A stretch of DNA of 24,180 bases from CALREA01 sp041674865 (GCA_041674865.1 JBAYUX010000014.1:1-24180), one strand, 5' to 3'. Counted from the first letter of the stretch, positions 1 to 9,447 are shown. Numbers and translations: made by a program. The notes: generated by a model not told the origin, from the sequence alone.

Positions 1-114
1 AGGTGGAACGACAACTGGTGGTGGAAGGACTGGCACTGGCGTTGTATCAACCGTTGGAGGTGGAACGACAACTGGTGGTGGAAGGACTGGCACTGGCGTT
101 GTATCAACCGTTGG
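1..114 (-). repeat. 57-bp tandem repeat encoding a 19-residue Pro/Val-rich unit
   Basis: Bases 1-57 and 58-114 are identical 57-bp units, and a diverged third unit continues to about 175. Because 57 is a multiple of three, each unit encodes 19 residues of the surface protein (PPTVDTTPVPVLPPPVVVP, in rotation). The array runs off the window edge, so the copy number is unknown. Such Pro-rich stretches usually act as rigid stalks or wall-spanning linkers; that role is inferred. Confidence 0.92.
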
Positions 115-3100
115 AGGTGGAACTACGACAGGCGGCGGAACGATGACTGGTGGTGGAACTACAACGATTACGGCGCTACTTTGCGTTGTCGCAGAAGCTT
201 CTGAGCTAAATGCTGTTTCTTCACCGTCACCATTTCGTGCTTTAACTTTGTAGGAGAAGGTGGTGCCCTCTCTTAATCCTGTTATGGAGCTACGATGCTC
301 GTTATCAAAGGTTGACCAGCTTCCATTGTCATTAATTTTATATTCTGTTCCGTTTGGATTGCTATTTTCGCTCCACGAAACGTTAATTTGACTTGTACTT
401 GTTGCTGTTGCGGTTATGCCTGTAGGGGCTGCAGCTGCAGTATATATGCTCAGTGGATCTGAGGCGGTTCCCTCTGTTTGAGAGAGATTTCTTGGGGTTA
501 CGCGAAGTGTTCTTGCGACATTAGGAGTGAGTTCATTGATGTGAATGAAACCATCGTTGTCACTGTTTCCATATGTGATCCATTGGCCTTTTGTTGCCCA
601 GCTTGCTGTCGGCGCAGATGTATTGTTTGTTCCTCCTGCCTGAAGATACTGCCCTGATGCTGTTTCTATCTTGTATTGCGTTTCTGCGATATTTCCGTTT
701 GCTTGAAGGTCAATCTTGAAGCCAGTTGTTGAGACGGAATTTTTTACGATAATTGGTTTAAAGAGAGGGGCATCCTGTGTTGTTGCGCAGATGGCGTTTG
801 TATTTTCTGCTGGGAAGAAGTCACTCTCTTCGTTATTTTCATTTCGAGATTTAATACGGAAACAATACTCGGTACTTGCCGTGAGTCCTGCGACCGAAAG
901 GGTTCTTAAATCACTATGCGAAGACCATGAGGCTTCTGATGTGAGCTGATAGCCTATCGCATTCACATATTTATTTGTTGTTGTCTCAAAAATTTCATAC
1001 TTTGTTCCATTTGGATTACTATTAGCTTCCCATGTAATGGTCGCCGTGCTGTCGCTTGGGGCTGTTACGGCAAGATTGTTTGGTACCGCTGAAGATGTAT
1101 AGAAATTTATCGAAGCGGATGTGGTTCCCTCGGTGAGCGAGAGGTTTCTTGGAATTGCTTGAAGAGTGACAGATGTGTTTGGATTAAATCCTCCTATATT
1201 TGTAAAGCTATCGCTGGTTCCGTCGTAATTATTCCACTGTGTTCTTGTTGCCCAACCTTTTGATCCACCAAATGTATTGTTTGATGTATTTGTTTGGAGA
1301 TATGTAGAGCTTTGACCTTCTACCTTTTCAATTGCATATGTGACAGCGTCAACATTACCGTTTGGATCGATTTGAATTGTTCCAGAGTTTGCTGTTTTGG
1401 ATGAGAGCGATATGATTGGTTGATACAGTGGTGCGTCTTGAGTTGTGGCGCAAAGATTTGCATCCGGGCCTTGTCCTGTTGAGTCGCCACCGCCATTACG
1501 TGCTCGCATCTTGAAGCAGTACTGCGTACTTGCGCTTAATCCGCTTACGGTAACACTTGCTACATTATTCCAGTTTGACCAGTAATTACTTCCGAGAATA
1601 TTTGCATTGAGACCGTTGCTGTACGATACGTATTGTTGTGTTCCTGTCTCTTGAATTTCATACTCTGTTCCAATTGCATTTCCGTTTATTCCCCAGCCAA
1701 TGTTTATTTCGGTGCTGCTTATCGCGCTTGCTGCGATGTTATTTGGAATATTGGCATTTGTATAAACAGGAAGTGTGTCGCTAGGTGTTCCTTCTTCTAA
1801 ATCTACATTTCTCGGAATGATTCGAATGTTGGAAAGTGTATTTGGCGAGAATCCGCTAATCGTAATATATTCATCACTTGTTCCATCAAATCCAGCCCAG
1901 CTAGATTTTGTTGCCCAGCTCTTGTCTCCTGCGAATGTGTTATTCGTTCCTCCCGCTTGAAGGTATTGTCCTGATACTGATTCGATGGCGTATTCTGTTT
2001 CTGCAGGGAAATCTCCTGTACTGACAGCAAGGGTAAAGCTTGCATCGGTGGCAGAAACTTTTGAGACTGATAGTGGAGATGTTGGTGTTCTTGCGCACTG
2101 TTCTTCAGTGTAGCTGCCTTCTACGCCATCGGTATTTTTCGTCTTCATTTTGAAGCAGTAGTTGGTATCCGGTGCGAGACCTGCTACATACCAAGAAGAG
2201 ATGTTTGTATCCCAGTTTGTCCAACTTGTGCCACTCAGGACGTTTGATGCATTTGCATAAAGATTTCTTCCGGTCTCAATGATTTGCAGGGGAGTTCCTG
2301 TTGGGTTACTTGCGTTACTCCATGAGAAGTTGATTCGCGTTGCATTTGCTGCCTCAACTGCGAGTCCAGTTGGAAGTGCTGATCCTGTATAAACGCTAAT
2401 AGTTCTTGATGGCTCTCCTTCTGTGTCTGAGTCGTTTCTTGGAATGAGTCTAATGTTCGTGAGTGCATTTGGCGAGAATCCATTTATCGTGATAAATCCA
2501 TCGACGGTTCCATCGTAAGCGTCCCACTGGAGGATCGTGGCGTCACCCTTTGTGCCGCTGAGCGTTACATTTCCAGCGTTTGGTGTTACGTACTGACCAT
2601 CGCCAATTTCGATTATGTAGCCAGTGCTTTCTTGATTGTTTAAAGATTCAACCTGAAGGGTAACTGAAGAGCTAGAGATTGTTTGTGGTGAGATGACAGG
2701 CGAGTCAGTAAGAGTGCTGACAGTAGCTCCTGGTGAGAAATTTGTTTCAACAGGAGTATCGCCGCGATCTCTTGCCTTTACCATGAATGTGTGACTTGTG
2801 TTTCCTGGTAAGTTATATACCGTAATTCCTGAAGAGCCTCCCCAGTTGTTGTATGTTTGCCATCCTGCAGTGTCGGATAGTATTCCAGTTGTGCTGATAT
2901 ATTTATTAAGATTTGCATCGTAGATAGCAAACTCACTTCGAGAATCTCCTTCTGCCGCAGAATCTGGATTAATAACAATATTTACTGATGATACTCCGTC
3001 TCGCTCTGTTGTTGCTGTAATGGTAGGTGCATTACTTGGTGTTCTTCGAGGAAGCTCAATAGATGTTCCGCTGCTGTATGTTGTTTCTTCACCTTCACAA

Positions 3101-6100
3101 TTTTTTCCTTTTATCATGAAGAGATAATCTGATTCAGAGGAGAGATTGTTGGCTGTTATTCCCGAAGCTCCTCCAAAGTTTGCATACGTGTTCCATGATG
3201 GCGTTGATGTTAGATTTCCATATTGATTGAGATAAAGGTTGCTGTACCCGTCTACAATTAAATACTGTACAGATATTGCATTGCCCTGATCGTTGACATT
3301 TACAACTCCACTCGTTGTTGTAAATGTATTTCTATCTAATGTAATCGTAGGGGCTACTGGTGCGCTGCATGCTGGCGTAAAGGTTGCACTACTTCCATTT
3401 GTTGTGATCTGTGTTGCAACAGGGGAGTACGCTAGGAATTGTGGTGAATTTGCTGTTGCATTGCTGTAGGCAATTTCCTGAACTTTGTATGTTGTATCTG
3501 CAGTAAGTCCTACAATGGCGATCGAATTATCTACTCCCCATTCACTTGCTATTTTTTGCACGAGCGTGTTCCCGAGACTTCCATCTGTTTGTACGTAACG
3601 AGTTTGCGTTCCGTCATAAACGGTAATGGCATACAGAGTGTCGCTAGGATTCGATCCAGTTCCAATAGTTGTTCTAAATGTTGTTGATGAGACGGCGGAA
3701 GTTGTGACAACTGGCGTTGCTGCGAGCGTATTGCCTATAACGGTTGATGACGACGGTCCAGATTGTGCGTAAGCGTTTTGAGTGAGTACCGTAATGCTAT
3801 ATGCCGTGTTTGGAGTAAGTCCTGTGATGTTTTTTGAATAACCCCATGATGATATGTACTGATATACGGGAGTTCCAGCAAGAGTTCCGTTGGCTTGAAG
3901 ATAGTCTGAATTAACTTGAACTGCATAAGATATCGTGTCGCTTCTTGGTGCAATTTGAACTTTAAGGGTCGTACTGCCGATTGGCGTAATGATCGGTGCT
4001 CTTGGCGTACCAGGAAGTGTTACTGCGATTGCGCAAGTTGCGTAGCTTGATCTTTGCGTGTTTGAAACTCCTCGTACTCTGAAGAAATATCCGTTGCCTG
4101 GCGCGAGGTTTGAGACGCTATAAGAGACGCTGTTGGCAGATGTTGTTGTGAGTCGTTTATAGATTCCATTTGAAATAATTTCACCGGCGGCTATTCCTGA
4201 CTCTTCCACTTCGAATCCGGTTTCATTTGAAGAATTGTCAGACCATGTGACTGTTAGCGAATCTGCAGTGATTGAGGAAACAGAACATCCTGATGGAGCC
4301 GTGAGTGTTGGCGAAACGGTAAAAATATTTACTGAACTGTAACTACTTGTTACGTCAGAAACGTTGTATGTTTTTACTTTCCAATAGTACGTACCTGCCG
4401 TGAGAGTTCCGTTGCAGATTGAAGAGAATTTTGCAGTTGCATTCAGGCTTGATACTTTTCCGCTATCGCAAACATACGGCCCACTTGTGAGATCGTTTTC
4501 TGATGAAGCTATCAATAATTGGTATGATGTTTGCTTGTCTCCCGTTCCTCCTGGTGTGAACTGCCAGCCAAGATATGGATCTGTTGATACGCTTGTTGCT
4601 GGTGATGTTCGTCCATTTACCGTGAGAAATGTTGGCGTTGAACTTGCTACGGCTCCACTTCTGATGAATACAGTTGCCTGTGTTTTTTCTCCGAGTACAG
4701 CATTAGTAGGATTTGATAATCCAACAATAACCGTTCGAGTTCCTCCATCTCCACGATTTACTGTGTTGAGATGAATTGTTCTTGTGAGGCCATTGCTTGT
4801 AAGGGGTGTACCTGCAAAACTGTAATCTGTTCCTACCTGGGCATTTCCTCCGACAACAGTATATTCAACAACCGTGTCTTGACCTGGTGCAAATTCTTTT
4901 GAGAGGGCAAATGTAAGGGTTGCTTCAGTTCCTCCGTCTACTGCTGTTTGATAAGGAGTGTTAAATTCAATAGCAGGGAATGAATCATTATCCTTAAGGG
5001 TTACTGTGTCTACAGTGTTCGCTGTAAGTGTGCTATTTGTAGGATTTGATAGTGTTATTGTGAACGTTTCGTCGCTTTCTTTTAGGCTGTCATTCGTTAT
5101 TACTGGTGATATGAATTTTGTTGTAACACCTGCGTTAAAAGTAAGTGTTCCGCTTGCAAGCGTATAATCTGTTCCGCTTCCTGCAGCAGTTGCATCCGCT
5201 ACGGTATAGTCTACGGTGATAGATTGCGTTGACGCTGCAGAAAGTTGTACAGGTATTGCGCCTGTTGTTCCTTCGATAACGTTTGCCGTTGTGGTAACGA
5301 AGCCTACCGTAGGCCCGTTATCGTTGTCAGTGATGGTGTAGGTGAATGCTGTGTTTGTTCCAAGCGTTGCATTTGTTGGATTGTAGAGCGTGAGAATGAT
5401 TGTCTCGGCTGCTTCATCTGTTTCGTCATCCGTGATTGGTAGTGAAATATTCCCGGACGTTAACCCTGCTGCAATCGTGATTGTTCCTGATGTTGGAGTG
5501 TAGTCTGATCCAGATGTGGCTGTTCCCGAAAATGAATAATCAATAGTTGTATCTAATGCTGATGTTCCGGAAAGATTTACAGTTGCAATGACTGGAGTGG
5601 CGGATTCTGCTCCACTACCCGTATTTGTATCAAACTGCACTTCGTAATCATCGTTATTGATCGTATAGGTAAATACCGTGTCACTTCCAAGTGTTGCATT
5701 GGTTGGATTGCTTAATGTGAGAATAACGGTTTCATTTGATTCTGGCGTTGCATCAGGGGTGATTGCTATCGAAATATCTCCCGATGTCTGCCCTGCTGTA
5801 ATCGTGAGTGTTCCATTTGCACGAGTATAATCCGTTCCACCTCCCGTTGCGGTTCCGGTTACTGCGTAGTCTACCGTAGCATCTACACCTAGAGTTGTTG
5901 AAAGCGTGACCGTTGCTAGAACTGGAGTAGAGGATTCGGCACCGCTGCTGCTTGTTGTTGCAAACTGGATGGTGGCATTATCATTATCGTTGATCGTGTA
6001 GGTGTGCGTTGGAGTAATTCCTACTGTTCCGTTGGTGGCGTTTGATAGCGTTACGCTAATTGTTTCATTGCTTTCCTGTAGTAAATCATTAACGACGGCT

Positions 6101-7530
6101 ATCGATATGTTTGTACTTGTGTTTCCTGCCGTGATAGTTGCAGTGCCTGACGCGAGAGTATAGTCCGTTCCTGTTCCCGTGGCAGTTCCTCCTGTTACGG
6201 CGTAGTCCACTGTAACATTCCTAGATGATATCCATGAAGTGTTAACTTGTAGATTTACGATTGTCGTAGATTCTGCTCCATTTGAGCTACTTGATGCGAA
6301 GTTTACATAAGGCGATTGTGAAAATGTGAGGAAGGGATATCCGCCGTTAATAGATCCGTTGATTCCCCAGATATTACTGTTTCCTACATCGTTATTTGGA
6401 TTGTCGACGAAATCCCATGCCGATGTTAAATTAGCTCCAGTTGCTGTGAACGTCGCGACATCTTTCATCTGCGCTGTTGTTCTTCCGGTAATAGTTCCTG
6501 CCGCTGGTGGGACAACGTACGCTTGTCCTACGATTGCAGTGCTTGTTCCTGATGTTGTTGTATCCCAGAATGTGTTTGAGAATGGGTTTGATGAGTCGTT
6601 TGTATTTGCCCATGAGACAAGTCCGGCTGCCTGTAGGCCACTTGCCGTTCCAGTTGAGTAACACTTTTGCACAAGTCCATAGCTTGCATCTCCAGCTAAA
6701 CCGCCTGCATGTCCATCTGGTCCGTTTCCTGTTGCAACCACATTTCCTGTTGCATAAGAATTAGAGAGAATATGGCCCGTAGCGGAAAATGCACCGAGAA
6801 GACCTCCTACGTTATCGGCTGCTGTTGCATTTGCCGTTGAATACGTTTCAGATATTGTAGTGTTCAGAGCTATGCCGGCCAATCCTCCTACGTCCATGTA
6901 CGTACCTGTTGCCGTTCCACTTGTGTAAGATTTTGAGATTGTGCTGCTCGATGCCCATCCCACAAGTAATCCGATTCCAAAATTTCCGCTTACGGTTCCC
7001 GCGACACTCGATGTGGTTATCGTTGTAGCGCTGGCATATCCAACCAAGCCTCCGACATATGAGTAGCTACCTCCTGCCGCGATGCTTACTCCTGTCATGT
7101 TCGTTGCACTGATCGTTGCTCCACTTGTATATCCGAATAGTCCAGCATAGTTGCTTGATCGAGCAATGGCGAGGCCAGATATCGTATAATTATCTCCGTT
7201 AAATGTTCCTGTGAATGGGGTGCCACTTGTTCCTACTGGAATGAATCCTTGACCGCCGTTCCAGCCTGATGAAGCGCTACAATCCACGTTACTTGAGAGC
7301 TTGTAGTTTAGGGAGAGCCCTGTGTCCATTGCTTGAAGCTCTACACACGTCGTGATGAGATATGGGTCTGGTACAGTTCCTGACCCGCCACTAAAGGCCC
7401 TAGCTTCCTTTGCTTGAAACAAAACTCCTCCAGCGATAAGCGCTACGAGGGTGATGACGGATATAGTTTTGAAATTGAATTTTTGTATGAGTGATTTTTT
7501 GCGAGATGCGAAACGTGTTTTTTTATGCAT
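1..7530 (-). CDS. Giant secreted modular surface protein (GLUG, Calx-beta, fibronectin III modules), C-terminus outside window
   Basis: I read this frame codon by codon from ATG at 7530 to base 1 and saw no stop, so at least 2,510 residues are present and the end is missing. Residues 1-46 form a signal peptide: a basic start, a hydrophobic core (VITLVALIAGGVLF) and a likely cut after ARA. About 50-345 is a GLUG-repeat region (repeated VGGLVGY-type motifs), closed by a segment typical of such proteins (FWDTTTSG, TTAQMKDVATF, NGSINGGYPFL). Five Calx-beta-like domains follow at about 411-954, each with a DYT...SGT strand, an ESNET-type loop and, in most copies, an NDND-type end. Thirteen or so fibronectin III or related beta modules fill about 957-2445, and a Pro/Val-rich stretch starts near 2447. 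The likely role is adhesion or cell-surface structure, with calcium binding by the Calx-beta domains; this is inferred from the families. No membrane anchor or sorting signal is visible, so it should lie beyond the window. Confidence 0.93.
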   Translation of the reverse strand, partial: MHKKTRFASRKKSLIQKFNFKTISVITLVALIAGGVLFQAKEARAFSGGSGTVPDPYLITTCVELQAMDTGLSLNYKLSSNVDCSASSGWNGGQGFIPVGTSGTPFTGTFNGDNYTISGLAIARSSNYAGLFGYTSGATISATNMTGVSIAAGGSYSYVGGLVGYASATTITTSSVAGTVSGNFGIGLLVGWASSSTISKSYTSGTATGTYMDVGGLAGIALNTTISETYSTANATAADNVGGLLGAFSATGHILSNSYATGNVVATGNGPDGHAGGLAGDASYGLVQKCYSTGTASGLQAAGLVSWANTNDSSNPFSNTFWDTTTSGTSTAIVGQAYVVPPAAGTITGRTTAQMKDVATFTATGANLTSAWDFVDNPNNDVGNSNIWGINGSINGGYPFLTFSQSPYVNFASSSSNGAESTTIVNLQVNTSWISSRNVTVDYAVTGGTATGTGTDYTLASGTATITAGNTSTNISIAVVNDLLQESNETISVTLSNATNGTVGITPTHTYTINDNDNATIQFATTSSSGAESSTPVLATVTLSTTLGVDATVDYAVTGTATGGGTDYTRANGTLTITAGQTSGDISIAITPDATPESNETVILTLSNPTNATLGSDTVFTYTINNDDYEVQFDTNTGSGAESATPVIATVNLSGTSALDTTIDYSFSGTATSGSDYTPTSGTITIAAGLTSGNISLPITDDETDEAAETIILTLYNPTNATLGTNTAFTYTITDNDNGPTVGFVTTTANVIEGTTGAIPVQLSAASTQSITVDYTVADATAAGSGTDYTLASGTLTFNAGVTTKFISPVITNDSLKESDETFTITLSNPTNSTLTANTVDTVTLKDNDSFPAIEFNTPYQTAVDGGTEATLTFALSKEFAPGQDTVVEYTVVGGNAQVGTDYSFAGTPLTSNGLTRTIHLNTVNRGDGGTRTVIVGLSNPTNAVLGEKTQATVFIRSGAVASSTPTFLTVNGRTSPATSVSTDPYLGWQFTPGGTGDKQTSYQLLIASSENDLTSGPYVCDSGKVSSLNATAKFSSICNGTLTAGTYYWKVKTYNVSDVTSSYSSVNIFTVSPTLTAPSGCSVSSITADSLTVTWSDNSSNETGFEVEESGIAAGEIISNGIYKRLTTTSANSVSYSVSNLAPGNGYFFRVRGVSNTQRSSYATCAIAVTLPGTPRAPIITPIGSTTLKVQIAPRSDTISYAVQVNSDYLQANGTLAGTPVYQYISSWGYSKNITGLTPNTAYSITVLTQNAYAQSGPSSSTVIGNTLAATPVVTTSAVSSTTFRTTIGTGSNPSDTLYAITVYDGTQTRYVQTDGSLGNTLVQKIASEWGVDNSIAIVGLTADTTYKVQEIAYSNATANSPQFLAYSPVATQITTNGSSATFTPACSAPVAPTITLDRNTFTTTSGVVNVNDQGNAISVQYLIVDGYSNLYLNQYGNLTSTPSWNTYANFGGASGITANNLSSESDYLFMIKGKNCEGEETTYSSGTSIELPRRTPSNAPTITATTERDGVSSVNIVINPDSAAEGDSRSEFAIYDANLNKYISTTGILSDTAGWQTYNNWGGSSGITVYNLPGNTSHTFMVKARDRGDTPVETNFSPGATVSTLTDSPVISPQTISSSSVTLQVESLNNQESTGYIIEIGDGQYVTPNAGNVTLSGTKGDATILQWDAYDGTVDGFITINGFSPNALTNIRLIPRNDSDTEGEPSRTISVYTGSALPTGLAVEAANATRINFSWSNASNPTGTPLQIIETGRNLYANASNVLSGTSWTNWDTNISSWYVAGLAPDTNYCFKMKTKNTDGVEGSYTEEQCARTPTSPLSVSKVSATDASFTLAVSTGDFPAETEYAIESVSGQYLQAGGTNNTFAGDKSWATKSSWAGFDGTSDEYITISGFSPNTLSNIRIIPRNVDLEEGTPSDTLPVYTNANIPNNIAASAISSTEINIGWGINGNAIGTEYEIQETGTQQYVSYSNGLNANILGSNYWSNWNNVASVTVSGLSASTQYCFKMRARNGGGDSTGQGPDANLCATTQDAPLYQPIISLSSKTANSGTIQIDPNGNVDAVTYAIEKVEGQSSTYLQTNTSNNTFGGSKGWATRTQWNNYDGTSDSFTNIGGFNPNTSVTLQAIPRNLSLTEGTTSASINFYTSSAVPNNLAVTAPSDSTATITWEANSNPNGTKYEIFETTTNKYVNAIGYQLTSEASWSSHSDLRTLSVAGLTASTEYCFRIKSRNENNEESDFFPAENTNAICATTQDAPLFKPIIVKNSVSTTGFKIDLQANGNIAETQYKIETASGQYLQAGGTNNTSAPTASWATKGQWITYGNSDNDGFIHINELTPNVARTLRVTPRNLSQTEGTASDPLSIYTAAAAPTGITATATSTSQINVSWSENSNPNGTEYKINDNGSWSTFDNEHRSSITGLREGTTFSYKVKARNGDGEETAFSSEASATTQSSAVIVVVPPPVIVPPPVVVPPPTVDTTPVPVLPPPVVVPPPTVDTTPVPVLPPPVVVPP
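446..2700 (-). repeat. Four-fold super-repeat of alternating surface-protein modules (about 650 bp each)
   Basis: Two module types alternate in this part of the giant protein. One is fibronectin III-like and carries YCFKMKT/YCFRIKS and EYEI-type motifs. The other has a YLQAGGTNNT-like motif, a Trp-rich loop, and ends in IPRN...EG.PS.....VYT or a close variant. The four ends of the second type fall near 2385, 1760, 1100 and 446, giving periods of about 625, 660 and 654 bp. Copies are similar but not identical, which suggests older duplication of a two-module block. Confidence 0.75.
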
Positions 7531-7654
7531 GAATGAGTGGCGAAATTGAGTGAAATTTTCATAGATATCGTACAATATTGTCCTTATTTTGGATAGCTAT
7601 ACCGGCTTTACGCGAATGAAACTGTTGTGAAAATCTCATGATGTTTTTTAACAC

Positions 7655-7684
7655 AAAAAAGGCCCGCCGTTAGGCGGGCCTTTT
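7655..7684 (-). terminator. Rho-independent terminator after rpsJ
   Basis: A perfect 8-bp stem (GGCCCGCC at 7661-7668, GGCGGGCC at 7673-7680) closes a 4-base loop. On the minus strand it is followed by six U (the A-tract at 7655-7660). It lies about 30 bases past the rpsJ stop codon and ends the tuf-rpsJ transcript. Four T on the other side give it weak activity at best for plus-strand transcripts. Confidence 0.93.
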
Positions 7685-7712
7685 GAAGATTTCTTAGCAA
7701 TCTCGAAAAGTA

Positions 7713-8042
7713 CTACTTTGTTTCTCCTGCGAGCATCTTGATTTCGATATCGACACCAGCTGGAAGACTGAGGTTCTGAAGAGCATCGATCGTCTTTGCA
7801 TTTGATTGAGTAATATCAATCAAGCGCTTGTGAGTTCGCATCTCGAACTGTTCACGAGCGTTCTTATGAACGAATGTTGATCGGTTGACGGTATACTTAT
7901 CAATCTTAGTTGGAAGGGGAATTGGACCTGCAACCATAGCACCTGTTTTTTCAGCAGTCTCAATGATGAGTTTAGCTGATTCATCTGCGATCTTGTGATC
8001 GAAGGCAAGGATCTTAATACGAATCTTCTGTTGTGCTGCCAT
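7713..8042 (-). CDS. rpsJ: 30S ribosomal protein S10
   Basis: This 109-residue protein is S10 of the small ribosomal subunit, a head protein near the tRNA exit site that also serves as the NusE transcription antitermination factor in well-studied bacteria. The family signatures are clear: KIRIKILAFDHK at 6-17, GPIPLPTK at 39-46, and the loop YTVNRSTFVHKNAREQFEMRTHKR at about 49-72. Length is normal (about 100-105). The start ATGGCAGCACAA fits the family and lacks a Shine-Dalgarno motif; the 15 bases before it read mostly C, T and A. It follows tuf by 91 bases with no promoter seen, so it is probably read from the tuf promoter. The gene that usually follows S10, rplC, is absent: a terminator and an unrelated surface protein come next. 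Confidence 0.97.
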   Translation of the reverse strand: MAAQQKIRIKILAFDHKIADESAKLIIETAEKTGAMVAGPIPLPTKIDKYTVNRSTFVHKNAREQFEMRTHKRLIDITQSNAKTIDALQNLSLPAGVDIEIKMLAGETK

Positions 8043-8101
8043 AGTGATGTAAGATTAATAAGTTTTTAAAGGACTTCCGATTAAGTTACTTACCGAGAGA
8101 C

Positions 8102-8121
8102 CCGAGATTTTTACATCTCGG
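8102..8121 (-). other. Intercistronic hairpin between tuf and rpsJ
   Basis: A 7-bp perfect stem (CCGAGAT, ATCTCGG) with a 6-base loop lies just past the tuf stop codon. There is no U-tract on either strand, so it is not a terminator. It may stabilise the tuf 3' end or mark a processing point. Confidence 0.5.
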
Positions 8122-8133
8122 ATCCCTTCAAAA

Positions 8134-9318
8134 TTACTTAATGATTTTCGCAATAACTCCAGCTCCAACTGTTCGTCCACCCTCACGGATAGCGAATCGT
8201 GTTCCCTGGTCGAGAGCGATAGGACAGCTAAGTGTAACAACCATCTTGACGTTATCACCTGGCATAACCATTTCAACACCTGCAGGAAGCTCGAGAGTTC
8301 CAGTAACATCTGTAGTTCGGATGTAGAACTGTGGCTTATATCCCTTGAAGAATGGAGTGTGTCGACCACCTTCCTCCTTCGTAAGAATGACAACCTCTGC
8401 CTCGAATACTGTATGTGGAGTGATTGATCCTGGCTTAGCCATAACCTGACCACGGAGGATTTCTTCACGTTCGATACCACGGAGGAGAAGTCCGACGTTA
8501 TCACCAGCTTGACCCTGATCAAGTTCTTTCTTGAACATTTCAACACCAGTAACGATAACTTTTCGTGTGTCGTTGATACCAATGATTTCAACTTCTTCGT
8601 TAATCTTTACGACACCTGACTCGATACGACCTGTAGCAACAGTTCCACGTCCCTTGATTGAGAAGACGTCTTCAACTGGCATAAGGAATGGCTTGTCGAG
8701 AGCACGTACTGGCTCAGGAATGTATGAATCGAGAGCATCGAGAAGATCCTGAATACACTTTGTAGCTTCTGGATCATTTGGATTTTCGAGAGCCTTGAGA
8801 GCTGAACCACGAATGAATGGTGTTGTGTCTCCAGGGAATCCGTACTTGTTGAGAAGTTCACGAACTTCCATTTCTGAAAGCTCAGCAATTTCTGGGTCAG
8901 CCATATCCATCTTGTTCATGAAGACGACGATGTATGGAACGTTAACCTGTTTAGCAAGAAGGATATGTTCACGAGTCTGTGGCATAGGACCATCAGCTGC
9001 TGAACAAACGAGAATAGCACCATCCATCTGAGCTGCACCAGTAATCATGTTCTTGACGTAGTCAGCATGGCCTGGACAGTCGACGTGTGCGTAGTGACGC
9101 TTCTCTGTTTCGTACTCCTGGTGTGAAGTTGCAATAGTAATACCACGTGCCTTTTCTTCTGGGGCATTATCGATATCATCGTATTTTCGTGCCTTTGCCA
9201 TGCCTTTTGTAGCACAGTAGAAGGTAATAGCTGCCGTGAGCGTAGTTTTTCCGTGGTCGACGTGGCCGATAGTACCTACGTTGACGTGTGGCTTACTACG
9301 ATTGAACTTTTCTGCCAT
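8134..9318 (-). CDS. tuf: Elongation factor Tu
   Basis: This 394-residue GTPase delivers aminoacyl-tRNA to the ribosomal A site. All nucleotide-binding motifs are intact: P-loop GHVDHGKT at 18-25, switch I RGIT at 58-61, DCPGH at 80-84 with catalytic His84, NKMD at 135-138 and SAL at 172-174. Domains II and III follow at normal length, ending in VGAGVIAKIIK. The start is the second-codon Ala form (ATGGCAGAA), preceded by a C-rich tract instead of a Shine-Dalgarno motif. It is separated from fusA by about 940 bases and has its own promoter (9374-9402). It is followed by rpsJ. This is the only tuf copy in the window. Confidence 0.98.
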   Translation of the reverse strand: MAEKFNRSKPHVNVGTIGHVDHGKTTLTAAITFYCATKGMAKARKYDDIDNAPEEKARGITIATSHQEYETEKRHYAHVDCPGHADYVKNMITGAAQMDGAILVCSAADGPMPQTREHILLAKQVNVPYIVVFMNKMDMADPEIAELSEMEVRELLNKYGFPGDTTPFIRGSALKALENPNDPEATKCIQDLLDALDSYIPEPVRALDKPFLMPVEDVFSIKGRGTVATGRIESGVVKINEEVEIIGINDTRKVIVTGVEMFKKELDQGQAGDNVGLLLRGIEREEILRGQVMAKPGSITPHTVFEAEVVILTKEEGGRHTPFFKGYKPQFYIRTTDVTGTLELPAGVEMVMPGDNVKMVVTLSCPIALDQGTRFAIREGGRTVGAGVIAKIIK

Positions 9319-9373
9319 GAGATTAGGGGGTTAAAATAGTTTTTTTTGTACTTTTTAAAACAAAAGCGCAGGC

Positions 9374-9402
9374 ATAGTACCCAAATCTGGGCTTTGATGC
9401 AA
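9374..9402 (-). promoter_or_regulatory. Likely promoter of tuf-rpsJ
   Basis: On the minus strand, TTGCAT and TACTAT are separated by 17 bases, giving a 5' leader of about 49 bases before the tuf ATG. Both boxes are imperfect, but the spacing is ideal and the -35 box is the same as at the rpsL promoter. The spacer contains the inverted repeat CCCA-N4-TGGG. A separate promoter is expected because a terminator closes fusA upstream. Confidence 0.5.
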
Positions 9403-9422
9403 GAGAAAAAAGATGATTTTAA

Positions 9423-9447
9423 GAGGTGGTAAGCTTGCCAATACCTC
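9423..9447 (+). other. Imperfect hairpin between the tuf and RNA promoters
   Basis: GAGGT at 9423-9427 pairs with ACCTC at 9443-9447, and GGTA at 9428-9431 pairs with TGCC at 9436-9439 using a G-U pair; AGCT is the loop and AAT a bulge. It lies between two divergent promoters, so it could equally be a DNA site. I see no further support for a function. Confidence 0.3.

Noticed and set aside
1..175. Possible CRISPR-like or direct-repeat array
   Set aside because: The 57-bp units abut with no spacers, are a multiple of three and encode part of the surface protein.
716..6764. Several open frames of 60-190 codons in other frames across the giant surface gene, on both strands
   Set aside because: They overlap one continuous minus-strand frame that has a signal peptide and recognisable domains. 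Their translations show no family pattern.
7531..7654. Promoter for the giant surface gene, with a small palindrome ACAATATTGT at 7572-7581
   Set aside because: TATAGC and TATCTA-like boxes are present, but none has a usable -35 at 16-18 bases, so I do not call a promoter.
8055..9031. Other-frame open frames inside tuf, fusA, rpoC and rpoB
   Set aside because: They are shadows of highly conserved genes and show no independent signal.
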